Shown here piece after piece: positions 1-9,745 of a stretch of 64,000 nucleotides of DNA. The notes below the pieces were generated by a model that saw nothing but the letters and a program-made list of their open reading frames with translations, had not been told where the DNA came from and ran no database searches. Origin of the DNA: an uncultured Bacteroides sp. (lineage in GTDB: Bacteria > Bacteroidota > Bacteroidia > Bacteroidales > Bacteroidaceae); contig NZ_OY762899.1 in assembly GCF_963666545.1 (NCBI RefSeq), positions 3,848,365-3,912,364 on the forward strand. The letters are read 5' to 3'. A program made the translations under genes and the position numbers. Position 1 is the stretch's first letter; the number at the start of each line of letters is the position of its first letter.

Positions 1-1
1 T

Positions 2-1951
2 AAGAATACAAGAGAGATTCAGTCTATAGCACTTAGATCAAGATTAAAAATTCCTTTGTTGTTCGGACAGGATGTGATCCATGGTTACAAAACTATTTTT
101 CCTGTACCACTGGCTCAGGCAGCTAGCTTTGACCTTACGGCCATAAAATCGGCCACACGGGTAGCTGCACGCGAGAGTGCCGTATCCGGCATCCATTGGG
201 TATTCTCGCCTATGCTTGATGTAGCAAGAGACCCGCGTTGGGGACGAGTAATGGAGGGACCGGGCGAAGACCCTTTTCTTGCATCAAAAATAGCCAAAGT
301 TATGGTTGAAGGCTATCAGGAACCTTTTGCCGACGGTTTGCAATTGATGGCTTGCGCCAAACATTTTGCAGCGTATAGTGGGGCTATTGGTGGGCGTGAT
401 TACAACACGGTTGATGTCTCTATGCAGACTTTGCACAATCTCTATTTACCACCTTTTAGGGAAGCGGCAAAAGCAGGAATAGCGAGTTTTATGTGTTCCT
501 TTAATGAGATAAACGGGGTGCCCTCTTCAGGGAATAAATATCTGTTTGATTTGTTATATAAGGATTGGAACTTTGGCGGATTGGTGGTTTCTGATTGGGG
601 ATCTATTAGTGAAATGGTTGTTCACGGATACAGTAAAGATCGAGAAATGGCTGCACAACAAGCTTTCAATGCGGGGGTAACGATTGATATGGAGAGCCAT
701 TGCTACACTGATTATCTCAAAAAACTGATTAAGGAAGGAAAGCTGTCCGAGCAATCTCTTAATCAGGCCGTGCGATATGTTCTTGTCCAGAAATTGAAAT
801 TAGGACTCTTTGATAATCCGTATCGCTATTGTGACGAACAAAGGGAGCATAAAACGCTTTTTTCGGAAGCTAATAGATATATAGCACGGGATGTTGCAAG
901 GAAATCGATCATTCTTCTGAAGAATGAAAATAGTATTTTGCCCGTGACTAATACTCCGAAGAAGATAGTTGTGGTTGGTCCTTTGGCTGATTCAAAGAGG
1001 GATATGGATGGTAATTGGGTGATGTTGGCAAATGAGCCGATAGCTGTTACTCTTCTGGAAGCTTTGAAAGAAAGATTTCCTGCCAGTCAGATTGAATATA
1101 AAAAGGGATGCGAAGTGACAGGTGGAGACGCTTCAGGTTTTACTGATGCTGTTCATGCGGCTTCGGATGCTGACTTGGTTATTTTGGCATTGGGCGAAAC
1201 ATGGGATATGAGTGGCGAAGCTAAATCGAAAGGAGATATCAGTTTACCGGGTTTGCAAGAAAAATTGGCGATGGAGATATACAAAACCAATAAGAACTGT
1301 GTGACTTTGCTCATGGCTGGTCGACCTATGATCTTTAACCAGATAGCTGAAAAATCTCCGGCTATCTTGTACTGCTGGTGGTTGGGTACGGAAGCCGGAC
1401 ATGCTATGGTGGATGTACTATGTGGTGCATATAATCCTTCGGCTAGAGTTCCTATGTCGTTTCCTAAATATATGGGACAGATTCCTGTTTATTATAATCA
1501 TAAGAATTCCGGACGTCCTCCTGTAGATACGGAAGGTAATTATTCGGGGCGTTACATTGATATTGATTACAAACCTCAGTATCCTTTTGCTTATGGACTA
1601 TCATATACTCAATTCTCTTATGAGAATATTCAAGTAAAGAAGTCAGAGAAAGAAGTGACAGTGAGTATGACCATTAAGAATGTGGGTAAATATGATGGAA
1701 GTGAATTAGCACAGGTTTATTTGCAAAAGTTGTGGGGCGAATCGACTTCACCGGTGAAAGAACTTAAAGGTTTTGAACAGGTCTTTCTGAAAAAGGGAGA
1801 AAGTCGTCTGGTAATTATTCACATACCGTATGAACAGTTAGCCTACTATGGTCAGCATGGCTGGGAATCGGGTAGTGGAGATTACAAGATATATGTGGGA
1901 CGGAACTCTTCCGATGTAATTTATAACGTTTCTGTTCAATTGGAAGAGTAA
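2..1951 (+). CDS. Glycoside hydrolase family 3 beta-glucosidase (5' end outside window)
   Basis: Hydrolyses terminal beta-linked glucose (or a related sugar) from oligosaccharides, probably in the periplasm. The reading frame is open from base 2, and the first residues (EIQSIALRSRLKIPLLFGQDVIHG, split here as EIQSIALRSRL then KIPLLFGQDVIHG) are the usual internal GH3 sequence, so the true start lies to the left. The catalytic nucleophile is the Asp of VVSDWG, codon 593-595. Domain order is the GH3 TIM barrel, the alpha/beta sandwich (ILLKNENSILPV onward) and a C-terminal fibronectin-III-like domain (NVGKYDGSELAQVYLQ). The next GH3 gene begins 14 bases after the stop, so they are co-transcribed. 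Family is certain; the exact linkage cleaved is not. Confidence 0.93.
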   Translation, partial: KNTREIQSIALRSRLKIPLLFGQDVIHGYKTIFPVPLAQAASFDLTAIKSATRVAARESAVSGIHWVFSPMLDVARDPRWGRVMEGPGEDPFLASKIAKVMVEGYQEPFADGLQLMACAKHFAAYSGAIGGRDYNTVDVSMQTLHNLYLPPFREAAKAGIASFMCSFNEINGVPSSGNKYLFDLLYKDWNFGGLVVSDWGSISEMVVHGYSKDREMAAQQAFNAGVTIDMESHCYTDYLKKLIKEGKLSEQSLNQAVRYVLVQKLKLGLFDNPYRYCDEQREHKTLFSEANRYIARDVARKSIILLKNENSILPVTNTPKKIVVVGPLADSKRDMDGNWVMLANEPIAVTLLEALKERFPASQIEYKKGCEVTGGDASGFTDAVHAASDADLVILALGETWDMSGEAKSKGDISLPGLQEKLAMEIYKTNKNCVTLLMAGRPMIFNQIAEKSPAILYCWWLGTEAGHAMVDVLCGAYNPSARVPMSFPKYMGQIPVYYNHKNSGRPPVDTEGNYSGRYIDIDYKPQYPFAYGLSYTQFSYENIQVKKSEKEVTVSMTIKNVGKYDGSELAQVYLQKLWGESTSPVKELKGFEQVFLKKGESRLVIIHIPYEQLAYYGQHGWESGSGDYKIYVGRNSSDVIYNVSVQLEE

Positions 1952-1965
1952 CAAAATGCAATAAT

Positions 1966-4272
1966 ATGAAAAGAATAAATGTGTTTTTATTGATATGTTA
2001 CGTTTCAGGGCAACTTTTTGCACAGCGAACACCGACTGTTTTGCCGCAATTGGGTAAGAATAAAATAGAAGAAGTGGTTGCTGCTATGTCACTGGAAGAA
2101 AAAATAGAGTTGGTCATGGGGTTGGGAGACGCTACCTGGACAAATCCGCCCGAAGGAAATAAAACAGTAATTGTAAACGGAATTGCAGGCCGAACATGGG
2201 ATATACCGCGTTTGGGAATTCCTCCGACTGTTATGGCCGACGGCCCTGCAGGGCTTCGTATTGATCCTTTGCTTCAGGACGCTTCTTTACCACGTTACTG
2301 TACGGCATTTCCTGCTGCCACTAGCCTGGCTTCCACTTGGAACACTATGCTGGTGGAGAAGGTAGGCAAGGCGATGGGAAATGAGGTGCTTGAATATGGG
2401 TGTGATGTATTACTCTCGCCTGCTATGAACATTCAGCGAAATCCACTGGCCGGAAGAAATTTTGAGTATTATTCCGAAGATCCGTATATCAGCGGCAAGA
2501 TGGGAGCCTCAATGGTACGGGGACTGCAATCGAACGGTATAGGGGCGTCGGTGAAACACTTTGTAGCTAATAATCAAGAGACAAATCGTAAATCAATTAA
2601 TGAGATAATCAGCCAACGAGCTCTGCGCGAAATCTACTTACGAGGTTTTGAAATCACTATTAAAGAATCAGAACCGTGGACGGTGATGTCTTCTTATAAC
2701 AGAGTCAATGGTTTTCATACGGCAGAGAATCGTGAACTTCTAACGACCATTCTACGAGATGAATGGGGGTACAAAGGGCTTGTGACTACCGATTGGTGGA
2801 GCGGAACTGACGCGACTTCTCAGATGTATGCCGGTAATGATTTGTTGATGCCAGGATGTTATCAAAGGGAAGAATTGATGCAGGCTGTTGCAGATCGTCG
2901 TCTGGATGAAAAGACGTTGAACAGAAACGTAACCCGTATTTTGGAGTACATTATGAAAACGCCCCGTTACAAGGGTTATCGCTTTTCTAATCGTCCGGAT
3001 TTGGCTGCCCATGCTTTGGTGGCACAACAGGCTGCTGAAGAAGGGATGGTTCTACTTAAAAATGATAACCATTCATTACCACTCTCTAAAAATAGACGCG
3101 TTGCCTTATTTGGAAAAACCTCCTATAACTTTATAGCTGGAGGGACAGGTAGTGGTGAAGTGAATTATGAACATGCTGTGTCGCTTCAGGAAGGTTTGGA
3201 AAATAACGGCTTCAGTATCGTAAAACCGCTTGAAAAATTCTATGTTCATTTCATTGATTCAGTGAGAAATAGGGAGACAAAGGATAAAAAACACGTGCTC
3301 GATTTTATGGATGAAGTAGCTCTTTCAAAAGATGAGATTAGAGAACAGGTTGCGAAAAGTGATTTGGCTATTATAACCATCGGACGTAGTGCGGGCGAAG
3401 GATGGGACAGAAAGGAGCAGGATTATTTTTTACTTTCGGCAATAGAAAGAAAAATGATTAAGGAGATTTCCGAAGTTTATCATAAAGCCGGTAAAAAGGT
3501 AATTGTTGTTTTGAATATTGGTGGAGTGATGGAAACAGCAAGTTGGAAAGAGTATCCGGATGCCATACTTCTGGCTTGGCAAAGCGGACAGCAGGGTGGG
3601 GCAGCATTGGCTGATATTCTAAAGGGTACAGTCAATCCTTCGGGCAAGCTACCGGTAACTTTTCCTCTTCACTACAGTGATGTTCCTTCTGCTACTACAT
3701 TTCCCGGAGAGCCACTCGATAATCCTATAAATTCTTTTTATAATGAAGGTATTTATGTGGGTTACCGTTATTATGATTCATTTAATGTGAAGCCTTCTTA
3801 CGAATTTGGGTACGGACTTTCTTATACGGATTTTCAATATTCAAATATGAAATTGACTTTTGATGCATCTACATTGACGGTAAAGGCTGAAGTAACGATA
3901 AAAAATATAGGTAAGAGAGCTGGAAAAGAAATTGTTCAGGCTTATCTTAGCGCTCCATCCGATAAGATAGAGAAGCCTATGCAGGAACTAAAAGGTTTTG
4001 TTAAAACAAAATTATTGAAGTCCGGTGAGAGTGAAATGGTTGTGTTTGAACTTGATGCTCGCCTGCTTGCCTCTTATTGGAGTGGCATAAGCTCCTGGAT
4101 AGCCGATGCCGGAATCTATCAACTCAGCTTGGGAAGTTCTTCCAGGGATATTCGTGCCCAGAGTCTATTTACACTTGGAGAGAGTAAATTGGTTGAAAAA
4201 ACAAATTATGTGCTTCAACCCAATTATATGGTAAAAGAGTTTAGTATCAAAGATAAAAAGTTAGAAAAATGA
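1966..4272 (+). CDS. Glycoside hydrolase family 3 protein, secreted
   Basis: A second GH3 enzyme of 768 residues with a signal peptide (MKRINVFLLICYVSGQLFAQ). The predicted nucleophile is Asp276 in VTTDWWSG. The C-terminal fibronectin-III-like domain (NIGKRAGKEIVQAYLSAP) is complete. It differs clearly from the GH3 just upstream: the nucleophile loop is TTDWW rather than VSDWG, and it has an insert around residues 420-460. The pair is therefore more likely to split substrates or linkages than to be a recent duplication. The stop overlaps the start of the next gene (ATGA), a sign of translational coupling in a polysaccharide-utilisation operon. Beta-glucosidase activity is likely; beta-xylosidase or another beta-glycosidase is possible. 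Confidence 0.93.
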   Translation: MKRINVFLLICYVSGQLFAQRTPTVLPQLGKNKIEEVVAAMSLEEKIELVMGLGDATWTNPPEGNKTVIVNGIAGRTWDIPRLGIPPTVMADGPAGLRIDPLLQDASLPRYCTAFPAATSLASTWNTMLVEKVGKAMGNEVLEYGCDVLLSPAMNIQRNPLAGRNFEYYSEDPYISGKMGASMVRGLQSNGIGASVKHFVANNQETNRKSINEIISQRALREIYLRGFEITIKESEPWTVMSSYNRVNGFHTAENRELLTTILRDEWGYKGLVTTDWWSGTDATSQMYAGNDLLMPGCYQREELMQAVADRRLDEKTLNRNVTRILEYIMKTPRYKGYRFSNRPDLAAHALVAQQAAEEGMVLLKNDNHSLPLSKNRRVALFGKTSYNFIAGGTGSGEVNYEHAVSLQEGLENNGFSIVKPLEKFYVHFIDSVRNRETKDKKHVLDFMDEVALSKDEIREQVAKSDLAIITIGRSAGEGWDRKEQDYFLLSAIERKMIKEISEVYHKAGKKVIVVLNIGGVMETASWKEYPDAILLAWQSGQQGGAALADILKGTVNPSGKLPVTFPLHYSDVPSATTFPGEPLDNPINSFYNEGIYVGYRYYDSFNVKPSYEFGYGLSYTDFQYSNMKLTFDASTLTVKAEVTIKNIGKRAGKEIVQAYLSAPSDKIEKPMQELKGFVKTKLLKSGESEMVVFELDARLLASYWSGISSWIADAGIYQLSLGSSSRDIRAQSLFTLGESKLVEKTNYVLQPNYMVKEFSIKDKKLEK

Positions 4273-5840
4273 AAAGGGTTATCAGATTTATATTAATCGG
4301 CTTTTTACTGTGTTGGGGGGCAAATTCTTTCGGGCAGGAGAACTATTACAAGTTGTACACCCACAATCCGTATGTCGAAGAGAATCAGTTTATTGAAACA
4401 AACCCCGATCTGTCTACTCCACCGGTATTCGAGACAATAAAGAGTAACTTACCTTCTCCCTCGTGGTCGGTACGTAAAGATGTGATTGCCGCTTATTGGA
4501 AAGCCTGGGAGATTGCTTTTTCAAATTTAAGGGCGGTTAATCCTGCCAGTGGCTTTACAGCTCCTTATATTGATGCAGCTTTTAACGGATGTGTGTTTAT
4601 GTGGGATACCTCTTTTATGAGTATGTTCGGCAAGTACGGTACCCATGCCTTCAATTTCCAAGGCTCACTGGATAACTTCTATGCCAAACAAAAGCCGGAT
4701 GGTTTCATTTGCCGGGAGATACGCAGCACGGACGGCAGCGATTGCTTTGAACGCTTTGAGGTTTCGAGCACCGGACCTAACATTATGCCTTGGTCGGAGT
4801 GGGAGTATTTTGAAAACTTCAACGACACCGTTCGCTTGAGAAAGGTATTTCCCCCCTTATTGGCTTATTATAAATGGTTTCAGATTAATCGTACATGGAA
4901 AGACGGAAGTTATTACTCCAGCGGCTGGGGATGCGGCATGGACAATCAGCCCCGCGTGCCCGAAGGATATGATGTGCAGTGGGGAAATGCCCATATGTCG
5001 TGGATAGATACTAACATGCAACAGATTATGTCCGCTAAGATTCTTATCAAAATGGCAAAAAAACTCCATCGGGAAAAGGATGTAGAGGCGCTGGAAAAGG
5101 AAGTAAATTCGCTGACCGATTTTGTGAATAGCAAAATGTGGAATGATAAGATTTCTTTTTATACGGATCTGTTTGAAGATAACACGTTGTCCTCTACCAT
5201 GACTATCGGTTCGTATTGGTCGTTATTGGCGGATGTTGTGCCTCCTGCCAGATTAGAGAGATATCTGTCGCACCTGACAAATGCGAAAGAGTTTAACCGG
5301 GAACACAGGGTTCCTTCTTTATCGGCCAGCGATCTGCAGTATGATCCGAATGGGGGATACTGGAAAGGTGGTGTATGGGCTCCTACGGAATACATGGTGT
5401 TAAGAGGACTGACAGCCATCGATCGGGATAGTCTGGCCTATGAAATAGCCTATAACCACCTCAATAATGTGGTCGGGGTATTTAGCAAAACAGGAACTTT
5501 CTTTGAAAACTATGCTCCTGAGAAGGTACAGGGAAATGATAGGAAGAATTTTGTGGGATGGACCGGTCTGTCGCCCATTGCGGTTTTGATGGAATATGTA
5601 TTCGGAATTCGTGCCGATGTTCCGAATAATCGGATTGTATGGGATGTTCGTTTAAAAGATGATTTTGGAGTGGATAATTACCCTTTCGGGAAAGAAGGTT
5701 GTGTTAGTTTGCACAGCAAAGCCCGAAAAGACAGCCGACAAAGGCCTAAGATAAAGGTCAATTCAAATGTGGACTTTACATTGGCTCTGAAATGGGATGG
5801 CGGACAGCAGGATATTGCAATAAAAGCGAGTGTGAAATAA
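4269..5840 (+). CDS. Secreted trehalase/GH63-like (MGH1-type) glycoside hydrolase
   Basis: A 523-residue secreted protein (signal peptide MKRVIRFILIGFLLCWGANSFG) with the (alpha/alpha)6-barrel pattern of the GH37/GH63 clan. Visible marks are FMWDTSFMSMFG near residue 115, the GWGCGMDNQPRV segment whose Asp is the likely general acid, GGYWKGGVWAPTEYM, and GTFFENYAPE whose Glu is the likely base. The family acts on alpha-glucosidic bonds, which is odd next to GH3 and GH16 beta-glucan enzymes; it may remove alpha-linked side groups. The start overlaps the preceding stop by four bases. Substrate cannot be told from sequence; the fold assignment is firm. Confidence 0.82.
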   Translation: MKRVIRFILIGFLLCWGANSFGQENYYKLYTHNPYVEENQFIETNPDLSTPPVFETIKSNLPSPSWSVRKDVIAAYWKAWEIAFSNLRAVNPASGFTAPYIDAAFNGCVFMWDTSFMSMFGKYGTHAFNFQGSLDNFYAKQKPDGFICREIRSTDGSDCFERFEVSSTGPNIMPWSEWEYFENFNDTVRLRKVFPPLLAYYKWFQINRTWKDGSYYSSGWGCGMDNQPRVPEGYDVQWGNAHMSWIDTNMQQIMSAKILIKMAKKLHREKDVEALEKEVNSLTDFVNSKMWNDKISFYTDLFEDNTLSSTMTIGSYWSLLADVVPPARLERYLSHLTNAKEFNREHRVPSLSASDLQYDPNGGYWKGGVWAPTEYMVLRGLTAIDRDSLAYEIAYNHLNNVVGVFSKTGTFFENYAPEKVQGNDRKNFVGWTGLSPIAVLMEYVFGIRADVPNNRIVWDVRLKDDFGVDNYPFGKEGCVSLHSKARKDSRQRPKIKVNSNVDFTLALKWDGGQQDIAIKASVK

Positions 5841-5868
5841 CTTTAATGGATGAAATAGCATATTTATA

Positions 5869-6696
5869 ATGAAAGAATTTACTATACTTTTGGCTGCTTT
5901 ATTGGGGCTGATTGCTTTTCCGAATAAGGAAACAGACTACCGGACTGTTCGTACACCTAGCGGTACTTGGAGTTTGGTTTGGGATGAGGAATTTAACTAT
6001 TCCGGGTTACCTGATAGTACAAAATGGAACTATGATACAGAAGGGAATGCTCATGGCTGGGGAAACAACGAATGGCAATATTATACCCGAGAAAATTCTC
6101 AAAATGCTTGGGTGAGTAACGGAATATTGACTATCACTGCACTGAAGCAACAGATGGAAGGTAAAGCGTATACTTCTGCCAGACTGATAACAAAGGAGAA
6201 GGGGGATTGGCTGTACGGTCGATTCGAAATTCGTGCTAAATTACCTACAGGTAAAGGAACATGGCCGGCTATCTGGATGCTTCCTACAGATTGGGAATAC
6301 GGTGGCTGGCCGGCAAGTGGTGAAATTGATATAATGGAGAATGTGGGATACGAACCTGACACGATTGTAGGGTCGGCACATACTCAAAAATATAATCACT
6401 CTATAGGGACGCAAAAGAATGCTCGTATAGCCTGTCCGGATGCATATAAACAATTTCATACGTACGCACTCGAATGGGAACCGGAGGAATATCGTTTGTA
6501 TGTGGATAACAGGCATTATTTTACTTTTAGAAATGAGAAAACGGGTAGTGAAACATGGCCATTTGATAAACGTTTTCATCTATTAATTAATCTGGCCATT
6601 GGTGGTGATTGGGGAGGTATTCAGGGTGTGGATGATACGCGCTTTCCACATCGATTCGAAATTGATTATGTAAGAGTTTACAAAAAAAATAAATAG
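5869..6696 (+). CDS. Glycoside hydrolase family 16 endo-beta-glucanase (laminarinase type)
   Basis: Cleaves internal bonds of beta-1,3 or mixed beta-1,3/1,4-glucan by a retaining mechanism. The GH16 signature GEIDIMENVG is present, with Glu152 as nucleophile, Asp154 and Glu157 as acid/base. Substrate-cleft residues such as GTWPAIWMLP, the VGSAHTQ strand and DWGGIQGVDD are those of bacterial laminarinases. The N-terminus is a short hydrophobic export signal (MKEFTILLAALLGLIAF) without a clear lipobox cysteine, so the enzyme is probably periplasmic. It is the last gene of the plus-strand cluster and its last 19 bases overlap the 3' end of the sigma-factor gene on the other strand. Confidence 0.92.
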   Translation: MKEFTILLAALLGLIAFPNKETDYRTVRTPSGTWSLVWDEEFNYSGLPDSTKWNYDTEGNAHGWGNNEWQYYTRENSQNAWVSNGILTITALKQQMEGKAYTSARLITKEKGDWLYGRFEIRAKLPTGKGTWPAIWMLPTDWEYGGWPASGEIDIMENVGYEPDTIVGSAHTQKYNHSIGTQKNARIACPDAYKQFHTYALEWEPEEYRLYVDNRHYFTFRNEKTGSETWPFDKRFHLLINLAIGGDWGGIQGVDDTRFPHRFEIDYVRVYKKNK

Positions 6697-7244
6697 TGTT
6701 GCCTGAGTAACATTAACAATAAAGTAAAGGAAGAAGAGGCTAAAATGTTTCGTATGCGTTTTAACGCAATACCTATCTGCGTTTCAACAGTTTTTATAGA
6801 GATGTTTCGTTTCTCGGCTATCTGTTTATATGAAAGTTCCTCTCTGCGGCTCAACAAGAATATTTCCCGGCATTGAGTAGGTAGCTGGTTGATTGCATTA
6901 TTTAGTGCAATAGTAAATGTTTCTATATTAAAGCAATCTCTATTTTCTTTTTCCTGTTGTTGTTGATTGAACCAATTTTCTAAGAGATGATGCCTGTTTT
7001 GCTCATCGCGCAGATAGTTCAATATTCGATTTTTAGCAGCGTTAAAAAGATAAGTCTTGATATATTGTATTTCGACAATCTCTTTGTTTTCCCATAGTTT
7101 CATGAAGATATCCTGGAGTACATCTTCAATAATATCTGTCTCCTGGGTATAAAGGCTTAAAAAACGAAATAGCGAATCATAGTACAAATCGTAGTACTTT
7201 TGGAAGAGGTGGATATCTATTGATATTTTGGGAGTGCTTTTCAA
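6678..7244 (-). CDS. RNA polymerase ECF sigma-70 factor (Bacteroides expansion type)
   Basis: Directs RNA polymerase to a small set of promoters, in Bacteroides usually those of one polysaccharide locus. Sigma region 2 is at residues 20-80 (YDSLFRFLSLYTQ, DVLQDIFMKLWENK), and region 4 with its helix-turn-helix at 125-175 (LPTQCREIFLLSRREELSYKQIAEKRN, shown in part). The first codon is TTG at 7244; no ATG lies in frame upstream, and this start gives the usual N-terminus (IDIHLFQKYYDLYY). A -7 element lies about 50 bases upstream. The usual anti-sigma/FecR gene is absent: downstream there is only the convergent GH16 gene. The C-terminus ends in an unusual hydrophobic run (SFTLLLMLLRQHYLFFL). 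Confidence 0.9.
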   Translation of the reverse strand: MKSTPKISIDIHLFQKYYDLYYDSLFRFLSLYTQETDIIEDVLQDIFMKLWENKEIVEIQYIKTYLFNAAKNRILNYLRDEQNRHHLLENWFNQQQQEKENRDCFNIETFTIALNNAINQLPTQCREIFLLSRREELSYKQIAEKRNISIKTVETQIGIALKRIRNILASSSFTLLLMLLRQHYLFFL

Positions 7245-7293
7245 AACACGAAGAAATTTTAAGGTTATTGTTCTGTTGGGTATAGAATGAGTA

Positions 7294-7301
7294 CAAATAT
7301 A
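7294..7301 (-). promoter_or_regulatory. -7 promoter element of the ECF sigma gene
   Basis: TATATTTG on the minus strand fits the Bacteroides -7 consensus TAnnTTTG and lies 50 bases before the TTG start. The -33 element is poor. Confidence 0.5.
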
Positions 7302-7389
7302 ATTAAAAAGGATAGTATAAAGAAAAGTTTGCGCATTTTTTCTTCTAAATTGAGAGAATGATGTGTTTCAACTAGTGGAATATTTTTGT

Positions 7390-7425
7390 AGGCCATCTTA
7401 ATTTTTAATAAGGTTGAGATGGCCT
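7390..7425 (-). terminator. Rho-independent terminator after the GH65 gene
   Basis: Stem AGGCCATCTTAA (7390-7401) with TTGAGATGGCCT (7414-7425), one wobble pair, just beyond the GH65 stop at 7433. On the minus strand the stem is followed by a fairly T-rich stretch; on the plus strand it is followed by TTTTT, so it may also stop readthrough from the other side. Confidence 0.6.
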
Positions 7426-7432
7426 TTTTACT

Positions 7433-9745
7433 CTACTTTTTCATCGGAACATTCATCACTTTCTTGGGACGAATGGAGTATGCCTGGTTGTAAATCACGA
7501 CATCTAGTTCCTCACCGGTTTTTAGCTCCATGCGAATCAGTTCTTTCTCAACCGTGATGTGTAGTGTGCGTCCTCTGAAATTAATATTGAACGAATAACT
7601 GTTCCATTTGCTTGGTATGGCAGGACTGAAGTTCAGCGAATCGTTTTTAATCTGCATTCCGCCAAACCCCCTGACAATGGCTAACCAACTGCCGGCCATG
7701 CTGGTAATGTGGAGTCCTTGTTCCACTTCGTTATTATAGTCGTCAAGATCGAGTCGGGTGGCATGCAAAAAAAGATTGTAGGCTTTCTCTACATCACCTA
7801 TCCTCGAAGCCAGTATGGAATGTATGTAAGGCGATAGGGAGGACTCGTGCAATGTGCGAGGCTCGTAGAAGTGAAAGTTGCGACGAATGGTTTTGGCATC
7901 AAAGTCAGAATAATACAAATATAATCCTAATAGTACATCGCTTTGCTTGATGTAGCACGAGCGCAAGATACGATCCCACGACCAATGCTGATTGATCGGA
8001 CGTTCGGCTGCGGGAATTTCATCCACTGTCTTCTGCTCTTTATCCAGATAACCATCGTGCTGCACGAATATACCCAGTTCTTTGTCTTCCGGTAGATACA
8101 TGTTCTCTATTATCTCTTTCCATCGGGCAGTTTCTGAATACTCAAAAGCGGTAGCTCTGCGGATACGTAAGTATTCATCGGGATATTCACTTGCTACCAT
8201 CTCCAAATAATTGATCGTAGCTTGTAGGCACTGCACGCACGAATAGTTTGTATACCAGTTGTTATCTACATTATTCTCATATTCGTTAGGGCCGGTAACA
8301 CCCAGTAATACGTACTTCTGCTTCGGTTGCGAGAAGGATACCCGCTGACTCCAAAAACGACTGATGGCGATTAGCACTTCAAGTCCGTAGTGTGCTACAT
8401 ATTCTTTGCTGCCCGTCATCGTGGTGTATAGCACAATGGCATAGGCAATGATGTTGTTGCGATGAATCTCTTCGAAAGTAATCTCCCATTCGTTGTGGCA
8501 TTCATCACCGTTGATGGTTACCATCGGATAGAGAGCCGCGCCTCCTTTGAATCCTAATTTCCGGGCATTTTCTATTGCTTTGGGCAGATGATTGTAACGA
8601 TAGAGTAGTAAGTTTCGGGCTATCTCTTTAGAACTGGATAGCAGAAAGAACGGTACACAACACAGTTCCGTGTTCCAAAAAGTGTTTCCACCATATTTCT
8701 CTCCGGTAAACCCTTTTGAACCGATGTTCAGTCGTGGGTCATCTCCCCGATAAGTCTGGTTCAACTGGAAAATGTTGAAGCGAATGCCCTGTTGAGCTTC
8801 CGGATCACCATCAATGACCACATCGGACTCTTTCCAAATCTCACTCCAGACGTCTTTGTGTTCTTGCAGCAACGCATCCCAACCTTTTGCTTTGGCACTC
8901 TTACTTTCAGCCACAGATTCGTCTACCAATTGCTGCCTGTCACAATAGAGAGAACTTACGATGGCAGTGTATTTGATGAGCGTCACCCGATCACCGGGTT
9001 TCACATCGGCACCGATGCTAAAGCCGGTAAGCTTCTCCTTTTCTATTTTGATGGGGCTACTTGTTACCTCCTTGCTGTTTTTGTATAGTTGATAAGTCAT
9101 CGAGCAACACACCTGAGAGTCTTCGTGGCGGGTTTGTGTCCACAGATAAGCATATTCGTTGGTCGTTTCCGCACGTAGAATGTTCCACATCTTTTCGTTG
9201 AAGTTAGAAGTTTCATGCTTCACATCCCCGTTGAGGTGGGGCACTAATGATATCTTTCCTTCATAGTTGACTGAAGTCACGCTGTACTTGATGAGACACA
9301 GATTCTGATTACTCATGCTGTTGATGTGTTCCACATGCACCTTCAGCGTATGCCCTTTAGGGGAAGTCACCTGAAAGTCACGATAGGAGATACCCTCTTT
9401 CAAGTCGAGCCGTCTGTCGAAACTATCCACATCCCACAGGGCAAGGTCCAATTCCTCATCAATAAGTCGCAGAAAGATGGCACTCCAGTTGGGAGCATTC
9501 GGTATGCGCGAGAAGAACTTCGGATATCCGTTCTTCCACCATCCCACGCGGGTTTTGTCGAGGAATGCAATGCCGGCCAGATAAGATCCTTGCAGATTGT
9601 CACTACTATACGTTTCCTCAAAATTGCCCCGCTGACCGATACGGCCGTTGCCCAAACTGAATATACTTTCCGAGGCACGTAGGCGGTCGGCATGGAAACT
9701 TTCTTCGATGATGTTCCATTCATCTGTTTTGAGGAATCTTTTCAT
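7433..9745 (-). CDS. Glycoside hydrolase family 65 disaccharide phosphorylase (maltose phosphorylase type)
   Basis: Splits a glucose disaccharide, most likely maltose, with phosphate to give beta-glucose 1-phosphate and glucose in the cytoplasm. There is no signal peptide. The start is the ATG at 9745 (MKRFLKTDEWNIIEE); an upstream in-frame codon would add 18 hydrophobic residues not usual in the family. The catalytic Glu488 lies in TGPNEYENNVDNNWYTN, and the phosphate-site segment HWSWDRIL plus IKQSDVLLGLY follow. The length of 770 residues is normal for GH65. Context with an MFS sugar carrier, a LacI regulator and a Sus locus supports maltose; kojibiose or trehalose cannot be excluded. A beta-phosphoglucomutase, needed to use the product, is not in this window. 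Confidence 0.88.
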   Translation of the reverse strand: MKRFLKTDEWNIIEESFHADRLRASESIFSLGNGRIGQRGNFEETYSSDNLQGSYLAGIAFLDKTRVGWWKNGYPKFFSRIPNAPNWSAIFLRLIDEELDLALWDVDSFDRRLDLKEGISYRDFQVTSPKGHTLKVHVEHINSMSNQNLCLIKYSVTSVNYEGKISLVPHLNGDVKHETSNFNEKMWNILRAETTNEYAYLWTQTRHEDSQVCCSMTYQLYKNSKEVTSSPIKIEKEKLTGFSIGADVKPGDRVTLIKYTAIVSSLYCDRQQLVDESVAESKSAKAKGWDALLQEHKDVWSEIWKESDVVIDGDPEAQQGIRFNIFQLNQTYRGDDPRLNIGSKGFTGEKYGGNTFWNTELCCVPFFLLSSSKEIARNLLLYRYNHLPKAIENARKLGFKGGAALYPMVTINGDECHNEWEITFEEIHRNNIIAYAIVLYTTMTGSKEYVAHYGLEVLIAISRFWSQRVSFSQPKQKYVLLGVTGPNEYENNVDNNWYTNYSCVQCLQATINYLEMVASEYPDEYLRIRRATAFEYSETARWKEIIENMYLPEDKELGIFVQHDGYLDKEQKTVDEIPAAERPINQHWSWDRILRSCYIKQSDVLLGLYLYYSDFDAKTIRRNFHFYEPRTLHESSLSPYIHSILASRIGDVEKAYNLFLHATRLDLDDYNNEVEQGLHITSMAGSWLAIVRGFGGMQIKNDSLNFSPAIPSKWNSYSFNINFRGRTLHITVEKELIRMELKTGEELDVVIYNQAYSIRPKKVMNVPMKK

